64,000 nucleotides of DNA from Polynucleobacter sp. JS-JIR-II-50 (GCF_018687895.1 NZ_CP061307.1:1054001-1118000); one strand, 5' to 3'; shown: positions 31,960 to 41,356, numbered from the stretch's first letter. Notes: generated by a model from the letters alone, not told the origin. Numbers and translations: made by a program.

Positions 31960-32508
31960 ATGAAATTTTTATTCGACCTATTCCCCATCATTCTCTTCTT
32001 TGTTGCCTTTAAGCTAGGTGACATATACACAGCGACCATCGTAGCCATGGTTGCCACTATCGGGCAAATTCTTTGGGTCTATTACCGCCATCGCAAGATC
32101 GATGCCATGCAATGGATAAGTTTGGTCATGATTGTTGTTTTCGGTAGCCTTACGATCTTCCTGCATGACAAAATGTTTATTCAGCTAAAGCCAACTGCTC
32201 TTTACTGGCTTTTTTCAGGAGCTCTATTTATCAGCGCTCAGTTTTTTCAAAAAAATTGGATAAAAGTATTAATGGGAAAGCAGGTAACGCTCAAAGCAGA
32301 ATCTGCGCATTCAGTTTGGCATAGCCTCAATATGGCTTGGGCAATATTCTTTTTCATCATGGGCACTCTTAATCTTTATATTGCTTTTGAGTACTCAGAA
32401 GAAACGTGGGTTAACTTTAAATTATTCGGTAGCACTGGCCTCCTATTGGTTTTTGTCATCCTTCAAGGAGTTTGGCTATCCAAGCATATGGAGCATCCAG
32501 GCGAATGA
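31960..32508 (+). CDS. yciB: Inner membrane septation protein YciB
   Basis: 182 residues with about five membrane helices. Begins MKFLFDLFPIILFFVAFKLG, the family start; WISLVMIVVFGSLTIFLHD and WAIFFFIMGTLNLYIAFEYS are further conserved segments. YciB (also called IspZ or IspA) affects cell-envelope integrity and septation. Its stop overlaps the bolA ATG (ATGA), which implies translational coupling. Confidence 0.93.
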   Translation: MKFLFDLFPIILFFVAFKLGDIYTATIVAMVATIGQILWVYYRHRKIDAMQWISLVMIVVFGSLTIFLHDKMFIQLKPTALYWLFSGALFISAQFFQKNWIKVLMGKQVTLKAESAHSVWHSLNMAWAIFFFIMGTLNLYIAFEYSEETWVNFKLFGSTGLLLVFVILQGVWLSKHMEHPGE

Positions 32509-32789
32509 GCATCAATCAACAACGGATTGCCGCTTTCGATGGAGATCTACGCAAAGCTTTTCAGGTACAAGCCTTAAAAATTGAAGATGAAAGTCATCTT
32601 CATGCTGGCCATGCGGGCGCAGCTAGTGGCGGCGGGCACTTTCGAGTTGAAATCATCGCCCCAGAGTTTAAGGGTTTGAACCTAGTGGCTCGTCATAGGG
32701 CTGTTTATGCTGCCCTGAATCGCCATATTCCCAAGGAAATTCATGCTCTAACCATTGCCGCTCTAGCTCCAGACGAAGTTGCTGTCTAG
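32505..32789 (+). CDS. BolA family protein
   Basis: 94 residues from ATG 32505, which overlaps the yciB stop. The BolA-fold signatures are ALKIEDESHLHAGHAG (His-rich loop that can hold an Fe-S cluster with a monothiol glutaredoxin), GGGHFRVEIIAPEF and ARHRAVYAAL. BolA proteins affect Fe-S trafficking and, in some species, morphology under stress. yciB-bolA-parvulin order is common in betaproteobacteria. Confidence 0.92.
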   Translation: MSINQQRIAAFDGDLRKAFQVQALKIEDESHLHAGHAGAASGGGHFRVEIIAPEFKGLNLVARHRAVYAALNRHIPKEIHALTIAALAPDEVAV

Positions 32790-32836
32790 GGCTACTTTAG
32801 AATGGCTCCATTCCTTTTAATTTAATTATCAAAACC

Positions 32837-33631
32837 ATGATCAATAAACGTCAATTACTCTCAATCAGCCTTCTTGGTGCCACTCTTCTATCGACAAATG
32901 CAATCGCCCAAAACGCCGTCATTGTCAATGGTAAAGCAATTCCTAAAGCGCAATTAGATAAGCTAGTTCAACGTTCAGGACAGCCCGATAATCCACAAGT
33001 ACGCGATCAAGCTCGTGAGATGTTGGTGACTCGTGAATTGGTATTGCAGGAAGCTGACAAGCGCGGCGTCATTCAAAATGAAATGGTACGAGAGCAATTA
33101 GAACAAGCACGCATGGGAGTTTTGGTGGGTGCCGTATTTGAGGATTATGTTGAAAAAGAAGGTGTTGCTGAGGCTGATCTGAAAGCTGCTTATGAGTCCG
33201 CAAAGGCGCAATACAGCGGTAAGGAATATCACGTAGAACATATCTTGGTAGAAAAAGAAGCGGATGCCAAGGCAATCACTGCGCAGCTTAAGGCAGGCGC
33301 TAATTTCGAAGATATCGCTAAAGCAAAGTCCCTGGACCCGGGCTCTGCTAAAAATGGCGGCGATCTTGGCTGGGTTAGCGATAAAGCATTAGTACCAGAG
33401 TTTTCTAAAGCAATGGTGCAGCTCAAAAATGGGCAAATCACTGATAAGCCTGTGAAATCACAGTTTGGTTGGCACATCATTAAGGTGATTGACTCTCGTG
33501 ATATTCAAGCCCCAAGTTTTGAAGAAATGAAGGCTCAATTGAAGCAGATGATCATCTCTGATAAGAATTGGCAAAAGGCGAAGTTCTCAGAAATGATGCA
33601 AAAACTACGCGCTAAAGCAAAGATTCAATAA
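32837..33631 (+). CDS. Periplasmic peptidyl-prolyl isomerase, parvulin type
   Basis: 264 residues. Signal peptide (about 1-24, ending TNAIAQ), an N-terminal SurA-like helical region with VNGKAIPKAQLDKLV, and a parvulin (PpiC) domain at about 130-225 with HVEHILVEKEADAK, GDLGWVSDKALVPEF and FGWHIIKVIDSR. It probably folds exported proteins. It lies 47 bases after bolA. Confidence 0.92.
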   Translation: MINKRQLLSISLLGATLLSTNAIAQNAVIVNGKAIPKAQLDKLVQRSGQPDNPQVRDQAREMLVTRELVLQEADKRGVIQNEMVREQLEQARMGVLVGAVFEDYVEKEGVAEADLKAAYESAKAQYSGKEYHVEHILVEKEADAKAITAQLKAGANFEDIAKAKSLDPGSAKNGGDLGWVSDKALVPEFSKAMVQLKNGQITDKPVKSQFGWHIIKVIDSRDIQAPSFEEMKAQLKQMIISDKNWQKAKFSEMMQKLRAKAKIQ

Positions 33632-33645
33632 AAAACTAATTAGCT

Positions 33646-34803
33646 CTATCTGGCGGGGTAACGTCGCGGTCTGAGTTTTTGGATCGCCATACCCGCCAGT
33701 CCGCAAGCAAATGCGGACATTACGAATACATCTCTTGGTTGAGATGCTTCCCATATCCAGCCAGCACATAAGCCTCCGAGTGTTCCACCAAGACCATAAG
33801 AGATGGTAGCCATCAAAGCTTGACCTCTAGCCTGTACCGGGCCTGTGAACCAGCGTTGCAAAAGTTTTGTAGCAGCACTATGGTGTGCAGCAAATGTACC
33901 GGCATGCATCAATTGCGCCACAATCAATACGGAAGTAATTGGTAAAAAGGCGATTAAGGCAAATCTCACTACGCCAATTCCAAACGCGGCCTGCAATATC
34001 ACCTCAGCGTCTAACCTACTCAATACTTTACTTTGAAAGTAAAAGAAAATGACTTCAGCAAAAACTCCTAGAGCCCAAAACAGGCCAATCTGAAATTTGT
34101 TGTAGCCAAGGTTTGAAAGATAAAGAGAGTAAAAAACATATAAAGCAGCGTGGGCAAAGATCATAAAAAATCCAGACACTAAAAACCAACGAACATCTGG
34201 ATTAAAAAGCACAACCAATAACTCCCCTTTCACCATTTTGCGACGCTCCATCTTGGGCTCGTGTAGACAAAAAGTAATAAGAGCTAGGGCAATTAAAACA
34301 ACGGTGCCAACAATGGGATAAAGCCCAATGCTTTTGCGCTGGAATAACTCTCCTGCAGCAAGGACCATGGCAATAAAGCCAATAGACCCCCAAAGACGTA
34401 AGCGTCCGTAACGCTTATCAAAGGAATTATCTTTGTATAAGGCATGAATAGTGGCTGACTCACCAAGCGGCATCAAACTACTCAAAATGGTGTGCAACAC
34501 AAACATCCAAATAAAAAATCCGATATAGCTGTGCAAGAAATAAATACATAAGAAAACAAGCGCTGCAAGACATGCGCAGAATCGAATAATGCTAATCCGA
34601 TTAGAAAGATAGTCTGATAGCCAACCCCAAGAAAATGGACCAACAATGCGGGTGATCTGCAACATAGACATCAATGCAGCAATTTCTATAACGCTAAAGC
34701 CCCGTTCTAAAAAGAACAAGCTGGCATATGGAGAAACCAACCCAACATAAGCGAAATATAAAAAGAAAAAGGACCCGAAGGCCCAGCGTAGCGAAGGCGT
34801 CAT
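33646..34803 (-). CDS. MFS transporter (MFS_1-like family)
   Basis: 385 residues with about twelve membrane helices. The N-terminal LRWAFGSFFFLYFAYVGLVSPY, read as LRWAFGSFFFLYF then AYVGLVSPY, and the loop SWGWLSDYLSNRI match the group containing E. coli HcaT and NupG-like or LacY-like permeases. The substrate cannot be told; HcaT homologues are assigned to phenylpropionate. It lies 12 bases after aroC on the same strand. Confidence 0.85.
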   Translation of the reverse strand: MTPSLRWAFGSFFFLYFAYVGLVSPYASLFFLERGFSVIEIAALMSMLQITRIVGPFSWGWLSDYLSNRISIIRFCACLAALVFLCIYFLHSYIGFFIWMFVLHTILSSLMPLGESATIHALYKDNSFDKRYGRLRLWGSIGFIAMVLAAGELFQRKSIGLYPIVGTVVLIALALITFCLHEPKMERRKMVKGELLVVLFNPDVRWFLVSGFFMIFAHAALYVFYSLYLSNLGYNKFQIGLFWALGVFAEVIFFYFQSKVLSRLDAEVILQAAFGIGVVRFALIAFLPITSVLIVAQLMHAGTFAAHHSAATKLLQRWFTGPVQARGQALMATISYGLGGTLGGLCAGWIWEASQPRDVFVMSAFACGLAGMAIQKLRPRRYPAR

Positions 34804-34815
34804 CGATTAAGCCAA

Positions 34816-35928
34816 TTAATCGCGCAATGAGCCTGGTTGAGAGGCTGGAATAGATGCGGCATCTGGAACATCAGCACATTGAGCGCGATGGCGTAGAGCA
34901 TGATCCATTAAAACAAGCGCCAACATTGCTTCAGCAATCGGTGTTGCACGAATACCAACGCAAGGGTCGTGTCTGCCTTTGGTTTGAACTGTAATCGGCT
35001 TTCCATCTAAATCAATGGATTGCTTTGGGCTCATGATGCTAGAAGTCGGTTTGATTGCTATAGAAACACGGAGGTCTTGACCGCTGCTAATGCCACCCAG
35101 GGTACCCCCAGAATTATTCGTTGCAAAGCCATCAGGATGAAGTTCATCTCCATGCTCGCTACCACGTTGAGACACTGACTTGAAGCCAGCACCAATCTCA
35201 ACACCCTTCACTGCATTGATACCCATCATGGCATGCGCAATATCGGCATCCAATTTATCAAACAAAGGCTCACCCAGACCCGCAGGCACATTACGAGCTC
35301 GTACCTCGATACGTGCCCCACAAGAGTCCCCTGCTTTACGCAAGTCATCCATATAGCCTTCAAGCTGAGGGATGATTTCTGCATTTGCGGCAAAAAATGG
35401 ATTCTGATCAATCTGAGCAATATCTTTAAATGGAATTTCAAGTTCGCCCAATTGGCTCATGTAGCCATAAAACTCAGTGCCATATTTTTCATGAAGCCAT
35501 TTTTTTGCAATCGCTGCCGCAGCAACAACGGGCGCTGTTAAGCGAGCCGATGAGCGACCGCCGCCACGGGGATCACGAATGCCATATTTATTTTGATACG
35601 CATAATCTGCGTGACCAGGCCTAAAGGTCTGCAAGATGTCGCCATAGTCTTGACTGCGTTGGTCTGTATTACGAATTAATAGCGCAATAGGCGTACCTGT
35701 TGTCTTGCCCTCAAAGACGCCAGAAAGGATCTCGACTTTGTCCTCTTCTTTGCGCTGCGTAACGTGACGGGATGTGCCTGGTTTGCGACGATCTAAATCT
35801 AGCTGAATATCAGCTTCAGAAAGATTCATGCCTGGTGGGCAACCATCAACCACCGCCCCGATTGCGGGACCGTGGGATTCACCAAAAGTGGTAACAGTAA
35901 AAAGGAGGCCTAAAGTATTTCCTGACAT
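34816..35928 (-). CDS. aroC: Chorismate synthase
   Basis: Last step of the shikimate pathway, EPSP to chorismate, with reduced FMN. 370 residues. Conserved segments are [59 protein letters not shown] and the C-terminal [17 protein letters not shown]. The gene follows the CBS protein gene by 43 bases. Confidence 0.97.
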   Translation of the reverse strand: MSGNTLGLLFTVTTFGESHGPAIGAVVDGCPPGMNLSEADIQLDLDRRKPGTSRHVTQRKEEDKVEILSGVFEGKTTGTPIALLIRNTDQRSQDYGDILQTFRPGHADYAYQNKYGIRDPRGGGRSSARLTAPVVAAAAIAKKWLHEKYGTEFYGYMSQLGELEIPFKDIAQIDQNPFFAANAEIIPQLEGYMDDLRKAGDSCGARIEVRARNVPAGLGEPLFDKLDADIAHAMMGINAVKGVEIGAGFKSVSQRGSEHGDELHPDGFATNNSGGTLGGISSGQDLRVSIAIKPTSSIMSPKQSIDLDGKPITVQTKGRHDPCVGIRATPIAEAMLALVLMDHALRHRAQCADVPDAASIPASQPGSLRD

Positions 35929-35971
35929 ATCGACATTATGTCATTTGTCAGTAAATGATGGCTAGAAGCGC

Positions 35972-36427
35972 CTAGGAAGCCGCTTTTTCAGTATCTTCTG
36001 GCCAATCTCGAATATAGGCCTTGAGCATCGTATTTTCGAAGTCCTGGGCTTCCACAACTGATTTTGCTACGTCGTAAAAAGAGATAACGCCCATCAACAT
36101 CTTTTGATCGACTACCGGTAAATAGCGAGCATGATCTACCAACATCATGCGACGGACCTCATCAATCTCGGTTTCCATATTGCAGGTCAAAGGGGTTTGA
36201 TTCATCACAGTATTCACTTGAAGACCCTCAAGCTTGCCGTGATGCTTGGCCAAGGCGGCAATGACTTCACGGAAGGTCAGAATGCCAACTAGCTTGTCAT
36301 ACTCCATGACCACCAATGAACCAATGTCGTGCTCACTCATTACTAGCACTGCAGTTTGCAGCGCTGTATCGGGGGCTACTGTAAAAAGGGTGCTTCCCTT
36401 GACGCGTAATATGTCACGAACTTTCAT
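35972..36427 (-). CDS. CBS-domain pair protein
   Basis: About 151 residues from ATG 36427, chosen because GGAG lies 9 bases upstream; a longer start at 36472 would lack a ribosome site. Two CBS motifs occupy most of the chain: VRDILRVKGSTLFTV to HDIGSLVVMEYDKLVGILTFREVI, and VNTVMNQTPLTCNMETEI to RYLPVVDQKMLMGVISFYDVAKS. CBS pairs bind adenosyl nucleotides. No catalytic domain is attached, and the target is unknown. Confidence 0.9.
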   Translation of the reverse strand: MKVRDILRVKGSTLFTVAPDTALQTAVLVMSEHDIGSLVVMEYDKLVGILTFREVIAALAKHHGKLEGLQVNTVMNQTPLTCNMETEIDEVRRMMLVDHARYLPVVDQKMLMGVISFYDVAKSVVEAQDFENTMLKAYIRDWPEDTEKAAS

Positions 36428-36505
36428 TTGGTCTCCGAAAACAATGTATTTATAGATCCAATATAGACTCAAGGTCTCCGCGAATCAAGAGCTTAGGCGC
36501 AACTT

Positions 36506-37354
36506 TTAGTAACGAATAACCCTAATGACACCGCTTCGAATATCCGGCAAATTAGCCACCAATACCGCTCCGGTTAAGGTAATCCACCAGGTCATATAGA
36601 TCCACGTTAAACCCAAGGGCAAGATCGCAAAAGCGCCATATACCGTCTTATAGAAGGCGGTATTACCCAAGAAAATTGCAAAGCCAAACTTCATTAACTC
36701 AAAGGCAAGCGCTGCTACAAGAGCGCCCGCAAAGGCATCTCGCCATAAAATCTTGGCATACGGAAGAATTTTGTAAACCACCGCATAGACCAGAATGGCC
36801 AAACAGATTGGGGCAATAGCAGCTACCAATTGAAAGCCAAACGATACCGCGCTGATCCAGCCCTCTGAGGCACTAAATAAGACACCGCTCAAGTAAATTC
36901 CAACCCCTAGGAATATTGGGCCCAGAATAGTTGCCGCACTATAAATCACAATTTTTTTATACAAAGGACGTCTTGCAGTGACCTTGAATATTTGATTAAA
37001 GGCACCTTCAATTACAGCTAAAGTCATGATTGTTGTAATGATCAGCCCAGCTAAACCTACATAGGTCAGGCCTTTTGCCTGGGATGAAAATTGATCTAAA
37101 TAGATAAATGCCTGCTGATTAATGCCGCCTGGCATATAAGTATCCAAAAGCCAGGATCTAAAGGTATTTTTAACTTGGATAACGCTTGGGAGGTGACCAA
37201 TGAGCATGGTGGCTATCGTCACCATGGGCACCATGGATAAAGTCGTCGTAAATGCTAGGCTAGCTGCAATTTGCTTCAAATTTTGACCGCGATTACGCTC
37301 CCAGATCTCTTTAGCCAGAGAGAGCCATAATTGGGGGTTACGAATAAGGCGCAT
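36506..37354 (-). CDS. YihY/BrkB family inner membrane protein
   Basis: 282 residues from ATG 37354; a TTG at 37375 would put it one base from wrbA and adds residues not typical of the family. About six membrane helices, with QIAASLAFTTTLSMVPMV near the start and LPYAKILWRDAFAGALVAAL and GAFAILPLGLTWIYMTW later. Once called ribonuclease BN by mistake; the function is unproved. Divergent from wrbA. Confidence 0.88.
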   Translation of the reverse strand: MRLIRNPQLWLSLAKEIWERNRGQNLKQIAASLAFTTTLSMVPMVTIATMLIGHLPSVIQVKNTFRSWLLDTYMPGGINQQAFIYLDQFSSQAKGLTYVGLAGLIITTIMTLAVIEGAFNQIFKVTARRPLYKKIVIYSAATILGPIFLGVGIYLSGVLFSASEGWISAVSFGFQLVAAIAPICLAILVYAVVYKILPYAKILWRDAFAGALVAALAFELMKFGFAIFLGNTAFYKTVYGAFAILPLGLTWIYMTWWITLTGAVLVANLPDIRSGVIRVIRY

Positions 37355-37376
37355 CGCCGTATCATAAGAGATCAAT

Positions 37377-37985
37377 ATGAGCCAACACGATATTTTAGTT
37401 TTGTACTACTCCCGTTATGGTGCAACCAAGGATCTGGCGCGCCTGATTGCCGAGGGAATCGAGAGCGTACCAGGGGTAAATGCCCGCTTGAGAACCGTGC
37501 CCCCCATATCTGCGGTTTGTGAAGCTACTGAGGCAGCTGTTCCCCAGGATGGAGCACCTTACGTTGAATATTCAGACCTACAGGAGTGCATTGGCCTTGC
37601 CTTGGGGTCTCCTACTCGTTTTGGCAATATGGCAGCGCCGATGAAATACTTTTGGGATGGTAGTTCTTCGGAGTGGTTGAATGGCGCCTTGATTGGTAAA
37701 CCGGCATGTGTCTTTACGAGTACCGGCAGCATGCATGGTGGTCAAGAGAGCACCCTGCTAACCATGATGATCCCACTGCTGCATCACGGCATGATGCTGA
37801 TGGGCATTCCTTACAGTGAGCCCGACCTCATGTCTTCAAGTACAGGCGGTAGTCCGTATGGAGTTACCCATCTGGCTCATGCTGATGGACGTGCGCCTAT
37901 CAGCCCCGAAGAGCAGCGATTAGCAAAAGCACAAGGCAAGCGCCTAGCTGAGGCCGCATTAATGCTTCATCAAAATAAAAGATAA
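37377..37985 (+). CDS. wrbA: NAD(P)H:quinone oxidoreductase, WrbA type
   Basis: 202 residues of flavodoxin-like fold. LYYSRYGATKDLARLIAEG is the FMN phosphate loop; GSPTRFGNMAAPMKYFWD and FTSTGSMHGGQESTLL are further FMN and active-site segments, and the C-terminal SPYGVTHLAHADG is typical. WrbA-like enzymes reduce quinones by two electrons and limit oxidative damage. It is followed 17 bases later by a DUF2069 gene. Confidence 0.95.
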   Translation: MSQHDILVLYYSRYGATKDLARLIAEGIESVPGVNARLRTVPPISAVCEATEAAVPQDGAPYVEYSDLQECIGLALGSPTRFGNMAAPMKYFWDGSSSEWLNGALIGKPACVFTSTGSMHGGQESTLLTMMIPLLHHGMMLMGIPYSEPDLMSSSTGGSPYGVTHLAHADGRAPISPEEQRLAKAQGKRLAEAALMLHQNKR

Positions 37986-38002
37986 TGTATTAAGTATTCA
38001 TC

Positions 38003-38386
38003 ATGATTAAAAAGTTTCTCGACAAAAATCCTTACCAACTAATAGCAACAGCTGCTTTTATTGATTTATTTATATTATGCGTATGCTGGGAGTGGTTCAT
38101 CTCCCCTCTGCGACCTGGTGGATCCTGGTTAATCCTGAAAGGAATACCTTTGCTATTCGCTATTCCTGGGATATGGAAAGGTAAGGTTTACACAATGCAG
38201 TGGGCCTCAATGTTGATACTGCTATATACAACAGAAGGCTTGGTCCGCATTCTCGAAACAGGTGCCAACTTTTGGCTTGCGCTGCTAGAAACTATTCTCT
38301 CGACTATCGGCTTTGCCTGTTTACTCATGTATCTCAAGCCCATCAAAAAAGAAGCTAAGGCCCTGAAGAAGGCGGCTGCGGAGTAA
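38003..38386 (+). CDS. DUF2069 membrane protein
   Basis: 127 residues with four hydrophobic segments (about 12-30, 40-56, 62-78, 88-110) and a Lys/Ala-rich tail. CWEWFISPLRPGGSWLILKG and YTMQWASMLILLYTTEGLVR match the DUF2069 family, commonly next to wrbA. Function unknown. It ends 2 bases before the FAD-oxidoreductase gene, so wrbA, this gene and the next form an operon. Confidence 0.88.
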   Translation: MIKKFLDKNPYQLIATAAFIDLFILCVCWEWFISPLRPGGSWLILKGIPLLFAIPGIWKGKVYTMQWASMLILLYTTEGLVRILETGANFWLALLETILSTIGFACLLMYLKPIKKEAKALKKAAAE

Positions 38387-38388
38387 GA

Positions 38389-39804
38389 ATGCAAAACTTC
38401 ATAGATCAGTTATCTACAGTCCTTGAAACAAAATATATTCTGACTCAAGATGAGGATAAAGCGCCCTACTTAACTGATTGGCGTAAACGCTTTACGGGAA
38501 AAGCACTTGCAGTTCTTTTGCCTGGTAATGCTGCTGAAGTAGCAAATATCGTCAAGCTCTGCGCCGCAAGCCAGGTTGCTATAGTCCCTCAAGGTGGTCA
38601 TACCGGGTTCTGTGGTGGCGCGACCCCCGACAACAGTGGTAAGCAAATCGTCCTCAATCTCAAGCGCATGAATCAGATTCGTGAGATCGATATTGCCAAT
38701 CAGACCATCACACTTGAGGCTGGATGCATTTTGCAAGCCGTCCAAGAAAAAGCTGCTCAACAAGGATTTTTGTTTCCATTAAGTCTTGGTGCCGAAGGTA
38801 GCTGCATGATTGGCGGTAATTTAGCAACCAATGCAGGCGGAACCAATGTGCTGCGCTACGGTAATGCGCGTGATCTCTGTTTGGGCCTCGAAGTTGTTAC
38901 CGCCACAGGTGAGATTTGGAATGGTATTAAAGGTTTGCGTAAGGACAATACCGGTTACGATTTGCGTGATTTGTTTGTTGGGTCTGAGGGTACTCTTGGG
39001 ATCATCACTGCTGCAGTCATGAAGTTGTATCCCCTGCCGATCTCTCAATGGACCACCCTAGTTGCATGTGAAACCATCGCATCTTCAATTGCACTTTTAA
39101 ATCTCTTTCAAAAACGGGCCACCTCATTGCTTACCGGTTTTGAAATGATGACGCAAGAGTCATTGGATTTAAATGAAAAGTACTTTCCTCAAATGGCAAA
39201 TCCCCTGCAAGGTAATCCACCATTTACCGTGCTGATTGAATTATCAGATCATGAGAGCGAGGAACATGTCAGGCAACTTCTAGAAACCATTTTAGAAGAA
39301 GCTTTTGAATCTGGACTGATCAGCGATGCAGTGATCGCCAGCAACTTAAGTCAAGCTAATGCTTTTTGGCATATGCGGGAACACATCACGCTTGCGCAGG
39401 CTGAAGAAGGCGCCAATCTAAAGCATGACATTACTATCCCCCTGTCATCGCTTGATAGCTTTATCAAGGAAACCGATGCCTTGATGAGGACAAAATTCCC
39501 GGGTGTCAGAATCATCAATTTTGGCCATTTAGGGGATGGAAACCTGCACTACAACATTGCCCCACCCTTGGGAGCGGACCCCAAGACCTTCAATGAAATC
39601 CATGAAAAACCTATTCATGAACTTGTATATGCCCAAGTCGAACGCTGTAACGGCTCAATATCGGCAGAACACGGGGTAGGACAGCTTAAATTAGAAGGCT
39701 TAAGGGCTCATAAGGGTGAAGTGGCTCACGAGCTCATGAAGACACTCAAAAGAGCTTTAGACCCCCAAAATATCCTTAATCCCCATAAAGTTGTCTCCAT
39801 TTAA
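38389..39804 (+). CDS. FAD-binding oxidoreductase, D-2-hydroxyglutarate/D-lactate dehydrogenase-like
   Basis: 471 residues. An N-terminal FAD-binding PCMH domain (about 40-215; PQGGHTGFCGGATPD for the FAD pyrophosphate and LGAEGSCMIGGNLATNAGG) is joined to the C-terminal oxidase domain with the metal-site residues in FGHLGDGNLHYNI and the conserved SAEHGVGQLK near the end. This is the GlcD/D2HGDH branch, oxidising D-2-hydroxyacids such as D-2-hydroxyglutarate, D-lactate or glycolate. Without GlcE/GlcF neighbours, the D-2-hydroxyglutarate type is the better guess. Confidence 0.88.
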   Translation: MQNFIDQLSTVLETKYILTQDEDKAPYLTDWRKRFTGKALAVLLPGNAAEVANIVKLCAASQVAIVPQGGHTGFCGGATPDNSGKQIVLNLKRMNQIREIDIANQTITLEAGCILQAVQEKAAQQGFLFPLSLGAEGSCMIGGNLATNAGGTNVLRYGNARDLCLGLEVVTATGEIWNGIKGLRKDNTGYDLRDLFVGSEGTLGIITAAVMKLYPLPISQWTTLVACETIASSIALLNLFQKRATSLLTGFEMMTQESLDLNEKYFPQMANPLQGNPPFTVLIELSDHESEEHVRQLLETILEEAFESGLISDAVIASNLSQANAFWHMREHITLAQAEEGANLKHDITIPLSSLDSFIKETDALMRTKFPGVRIINFGHLGDGNLHYNIAPPLGADPKTFNEIHEKPIHELVYAQVERCNGSISAEHGVGQLKLEGLRAHKGEVAHELMKTLKRALDPQNILNPHKVVSI

Positions 39805-39894
39805 GAAAAACAGCTGCTTTTTTCATAAATATTTTGTAATTCGTGTCATCTCGACCGCTTTTTCATGCGTTGTATAGCCATGGAGGTGACAAAT

Positions 39895-40080
39895 ATGTCA
39901 ACAAGACTCAAACGTTGGGCCCGTGCAATTCAAGAGATCGACTTGTCCAAAAGGACGCCTGAGGTTGCTATTGGCTATTTAGATAGCAAATATCGTGATA
40001 TCGCTTGGCGATATATCCGCATCCTCGGCTTTGAACGTACGATCAGCTTCATGGCTAGCAATAATTTTCACCCAGAGTGA
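39895..40080 (+). CDS. Hypothetical 61-residue basic protein
   Basis: I do not recognise a family. ATG 39895 is chosen because GGAGGTGAC lies 5-8 bases upstream, a near-ideal ribosome site; an in-frame ATG at 39865 has none. The protein is basic at the N-terminus (RLKRWARAIQ), has a central IGYLDSKYRDIAWRYIRI and no membrane segment or signal. It is followed within 6 bases by a perfect terminator and stands alone, 90 bases after the previous gene. The ribosome site and terminator argue that it is expressed. Confidence 0.65.
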   Translation: MSTRLKRWARAIQEIDLSKRTPEVAIGYLDSKYRDIAWRYIRILGFERTISFMASNNFHPE

Positions 40081-40085
40081 TTATG

Positions 40086-40122
40086 AAAAAATCCTAAATA
40101 TTTGATTTATTTAGGATTTTTT
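40086..40122. terminator. Rho-independent terminator
   Basis: A perfect 15-bp stem AAAAAATCCTAAATA (40086-40100) with TATTTAGGATTTTTT (40108-40122), loop TTTGATT. It serves the 61-residue gene and, by symmetry, the minus-strand hydrolase gene. Confidence 0.9.
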
Positions 40123-40148
40123 GTTTTACAGCTCACTTATTTGGTTGT

Positions 40149-41045
40149 TTAGCCAAAGAATTCCCTGACTTCTTCCAGTAAAAGCTCGGGAACCTCTTCC
40201 GGTATGTAGTGACCACTGGGAACGGCTTTTCCAGCAACATCCTTGGCTATAACACTCCAGTCTTCTATGGGTTTAAAGCACTGGTTTACTAAACCATGCT
40301 CACCCCACAACACCTTCAGCGGCATCTTTAGCATCTTGCCTGCAGCACGATCAGAGCGATCGTGCATGAGGTCAATCGTAGCAGCAGCACGGTAATCTTC
40401 ACACATGGCATGCATGCTTTCTGGATAACTAGCCCCAGCCAAATATTCCGACCATCGATCTGGGGAAAATATCCCCGTGCCCGCATGGCGACCCATATGG
40501 TTTTTTAACCAAAACTCTGGATTCGCGCCAATCAATGTTTCTGGTACTGGCTCCGGTTGAATGAGAAAGAACCAATGCCAATATCCCTTAGCAAATTCCA
40601 TTGTGGTGTTGTCATACATTGTTAATGTTGGAGATATATCTAAGACCATTAAGCGCAAAACACTTTCAGGAAAATCCATTGCGAGGCGATGAGAAACCCT
40701 TCCGCCCCTGTCATGTCCAAGCAAGAAGAATTGATTAAAACCTAAACTTGCCATCAGTGCATGCTGATCTGCAGCCATTGATCTTTTTGAATACGTTGAG
40801 TGATCACTCTTGCCATGGGGCTTTGATGACGCGCCATACCCCCTCAAGTCAGCAGCAACTACCGTAAAGTTTTTGGCTAACTCAGGAGCTACTTGACTCC
40901 AGATAGCTTTCGTTTGGGGGAATCCATGAAGCAACAACAATGGAGGGCCCTTACCACCGATGAGATATGAGATCTCAATAGAACCGTCTTCAGAGTCAGT
41001 GGAAAATGTTTTAGATTCAAAGCCAGGAAAAGATACAGACATCAT
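40149..41045 (-). CDS. Alpha/beta hydrolase, haloacetate dehalogenase-like
   Basis: 298 residues. The nucleophile elbow is GHDRGGRVSHRLA: an aspartate replaces the usual serine, with the arginines used by fluoroacetate dehalogenases to bind the carboxylate. YWHWFFLIQPEP supplies the His-Trp pair that forms the halide site in that family, and the general-base His is in SGHYIPEEVPE. This strongly resembles DehH1/FAc-DEX enzymes, though epoxide hydrolases share the Asp nucleophile and cannot be excluded. Single gene with minus-strand terminators on both sides. Confidence 0.85.
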   Translation of the reverse strand: MMSVSFPGFESKTFSTDSEDGSIEISYLIGGKGPPLLLLHGFPQTKAIWSQVAPELAKNFTVVAADLRGYGASSKPHGKSDHSTYSKRSMAADQHALMASLGFNQFFLLGHDRGGRVSHRLAMDFPESVLRLMVLDISPTLTMYDNTTMEFAKGYWHWFFLIQPEPVPETLIGANPEFWLKNHMGRHAGTGIFSPDRWSEYLAGASYPESMHAMCEDYRAAATIDLMHDRSDRAAGKMLKMPLKVLWGEHGLVNQCFKPIEDWSVIAKDVAGKAVPSGHYIPEEVPELLLEEVREFFG

Positions 41046-41054
41046 TCACCCAAT

Positions 41055-41080
41055 AAAAAAGAGCCTCCCAGAAGACTCTT
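41055..41080 (-). terminator. Probable terminator after the EF-hand gene
   Basis: On the minus strand, AAGAGTCTT pairs with GAGGCTCTT-type sequence (41059-41080; 9 pairs, three G-U wobbles) around a CTGG loop, followed by a run of T. It ends the minus-strand transcript of the small exported proteins. Confidence 0.7.
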
Positions 41081-41092
41081 GTATTTTAAATA

Positions 41093-41356
41093 TTAACGAT
41101 TAGCCATAGCCTGAATTTCAGCCACGGTCACATATCCTTTATTGCTTGAGTCAATGTAACTAAAGTGGTCATAAATACGAGGCATACAACCATTGGCCTC
41201 TTCACGAGTTAACTTGCCATCATGATTAACATCGCATTTAGCAAATCGTTCAGCAATTTCTTTATCGCGAGACGCATCATCAGCCAGAGCTAACAATGGG
41301 ATTGCCACGAAGAATGACACGGCAGTAGCGACTATTTTTTTAATGAGTGATTTCAT
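41093..41356 (-). CDS. Small exported EF-hand protein
   Basis: 87 residues: a signal peptide (about 1-25, ending PLLALA) and one canonical EF-hand loop DVNHDGKLTREE, followed by a second degenerate one, DSSNKGYVTVAE. The first loop has the Asp-x-Asn-x-Asp-Gly-x pattern ending in Glu, suited to calcium. Such proteins are common in Burkholderiales; the role is unknown. It is 9 bases after the DUF3313 gene. Confidence 0.88.
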   Translation of the reverse strand: MKSLIKKIVATAVSFFVAIPLLALADDASRDKEIAERFAKCDVNHDGKLTREEANGCMPRIYDHFSYIDSSNKGYVTVAEIQAMANR

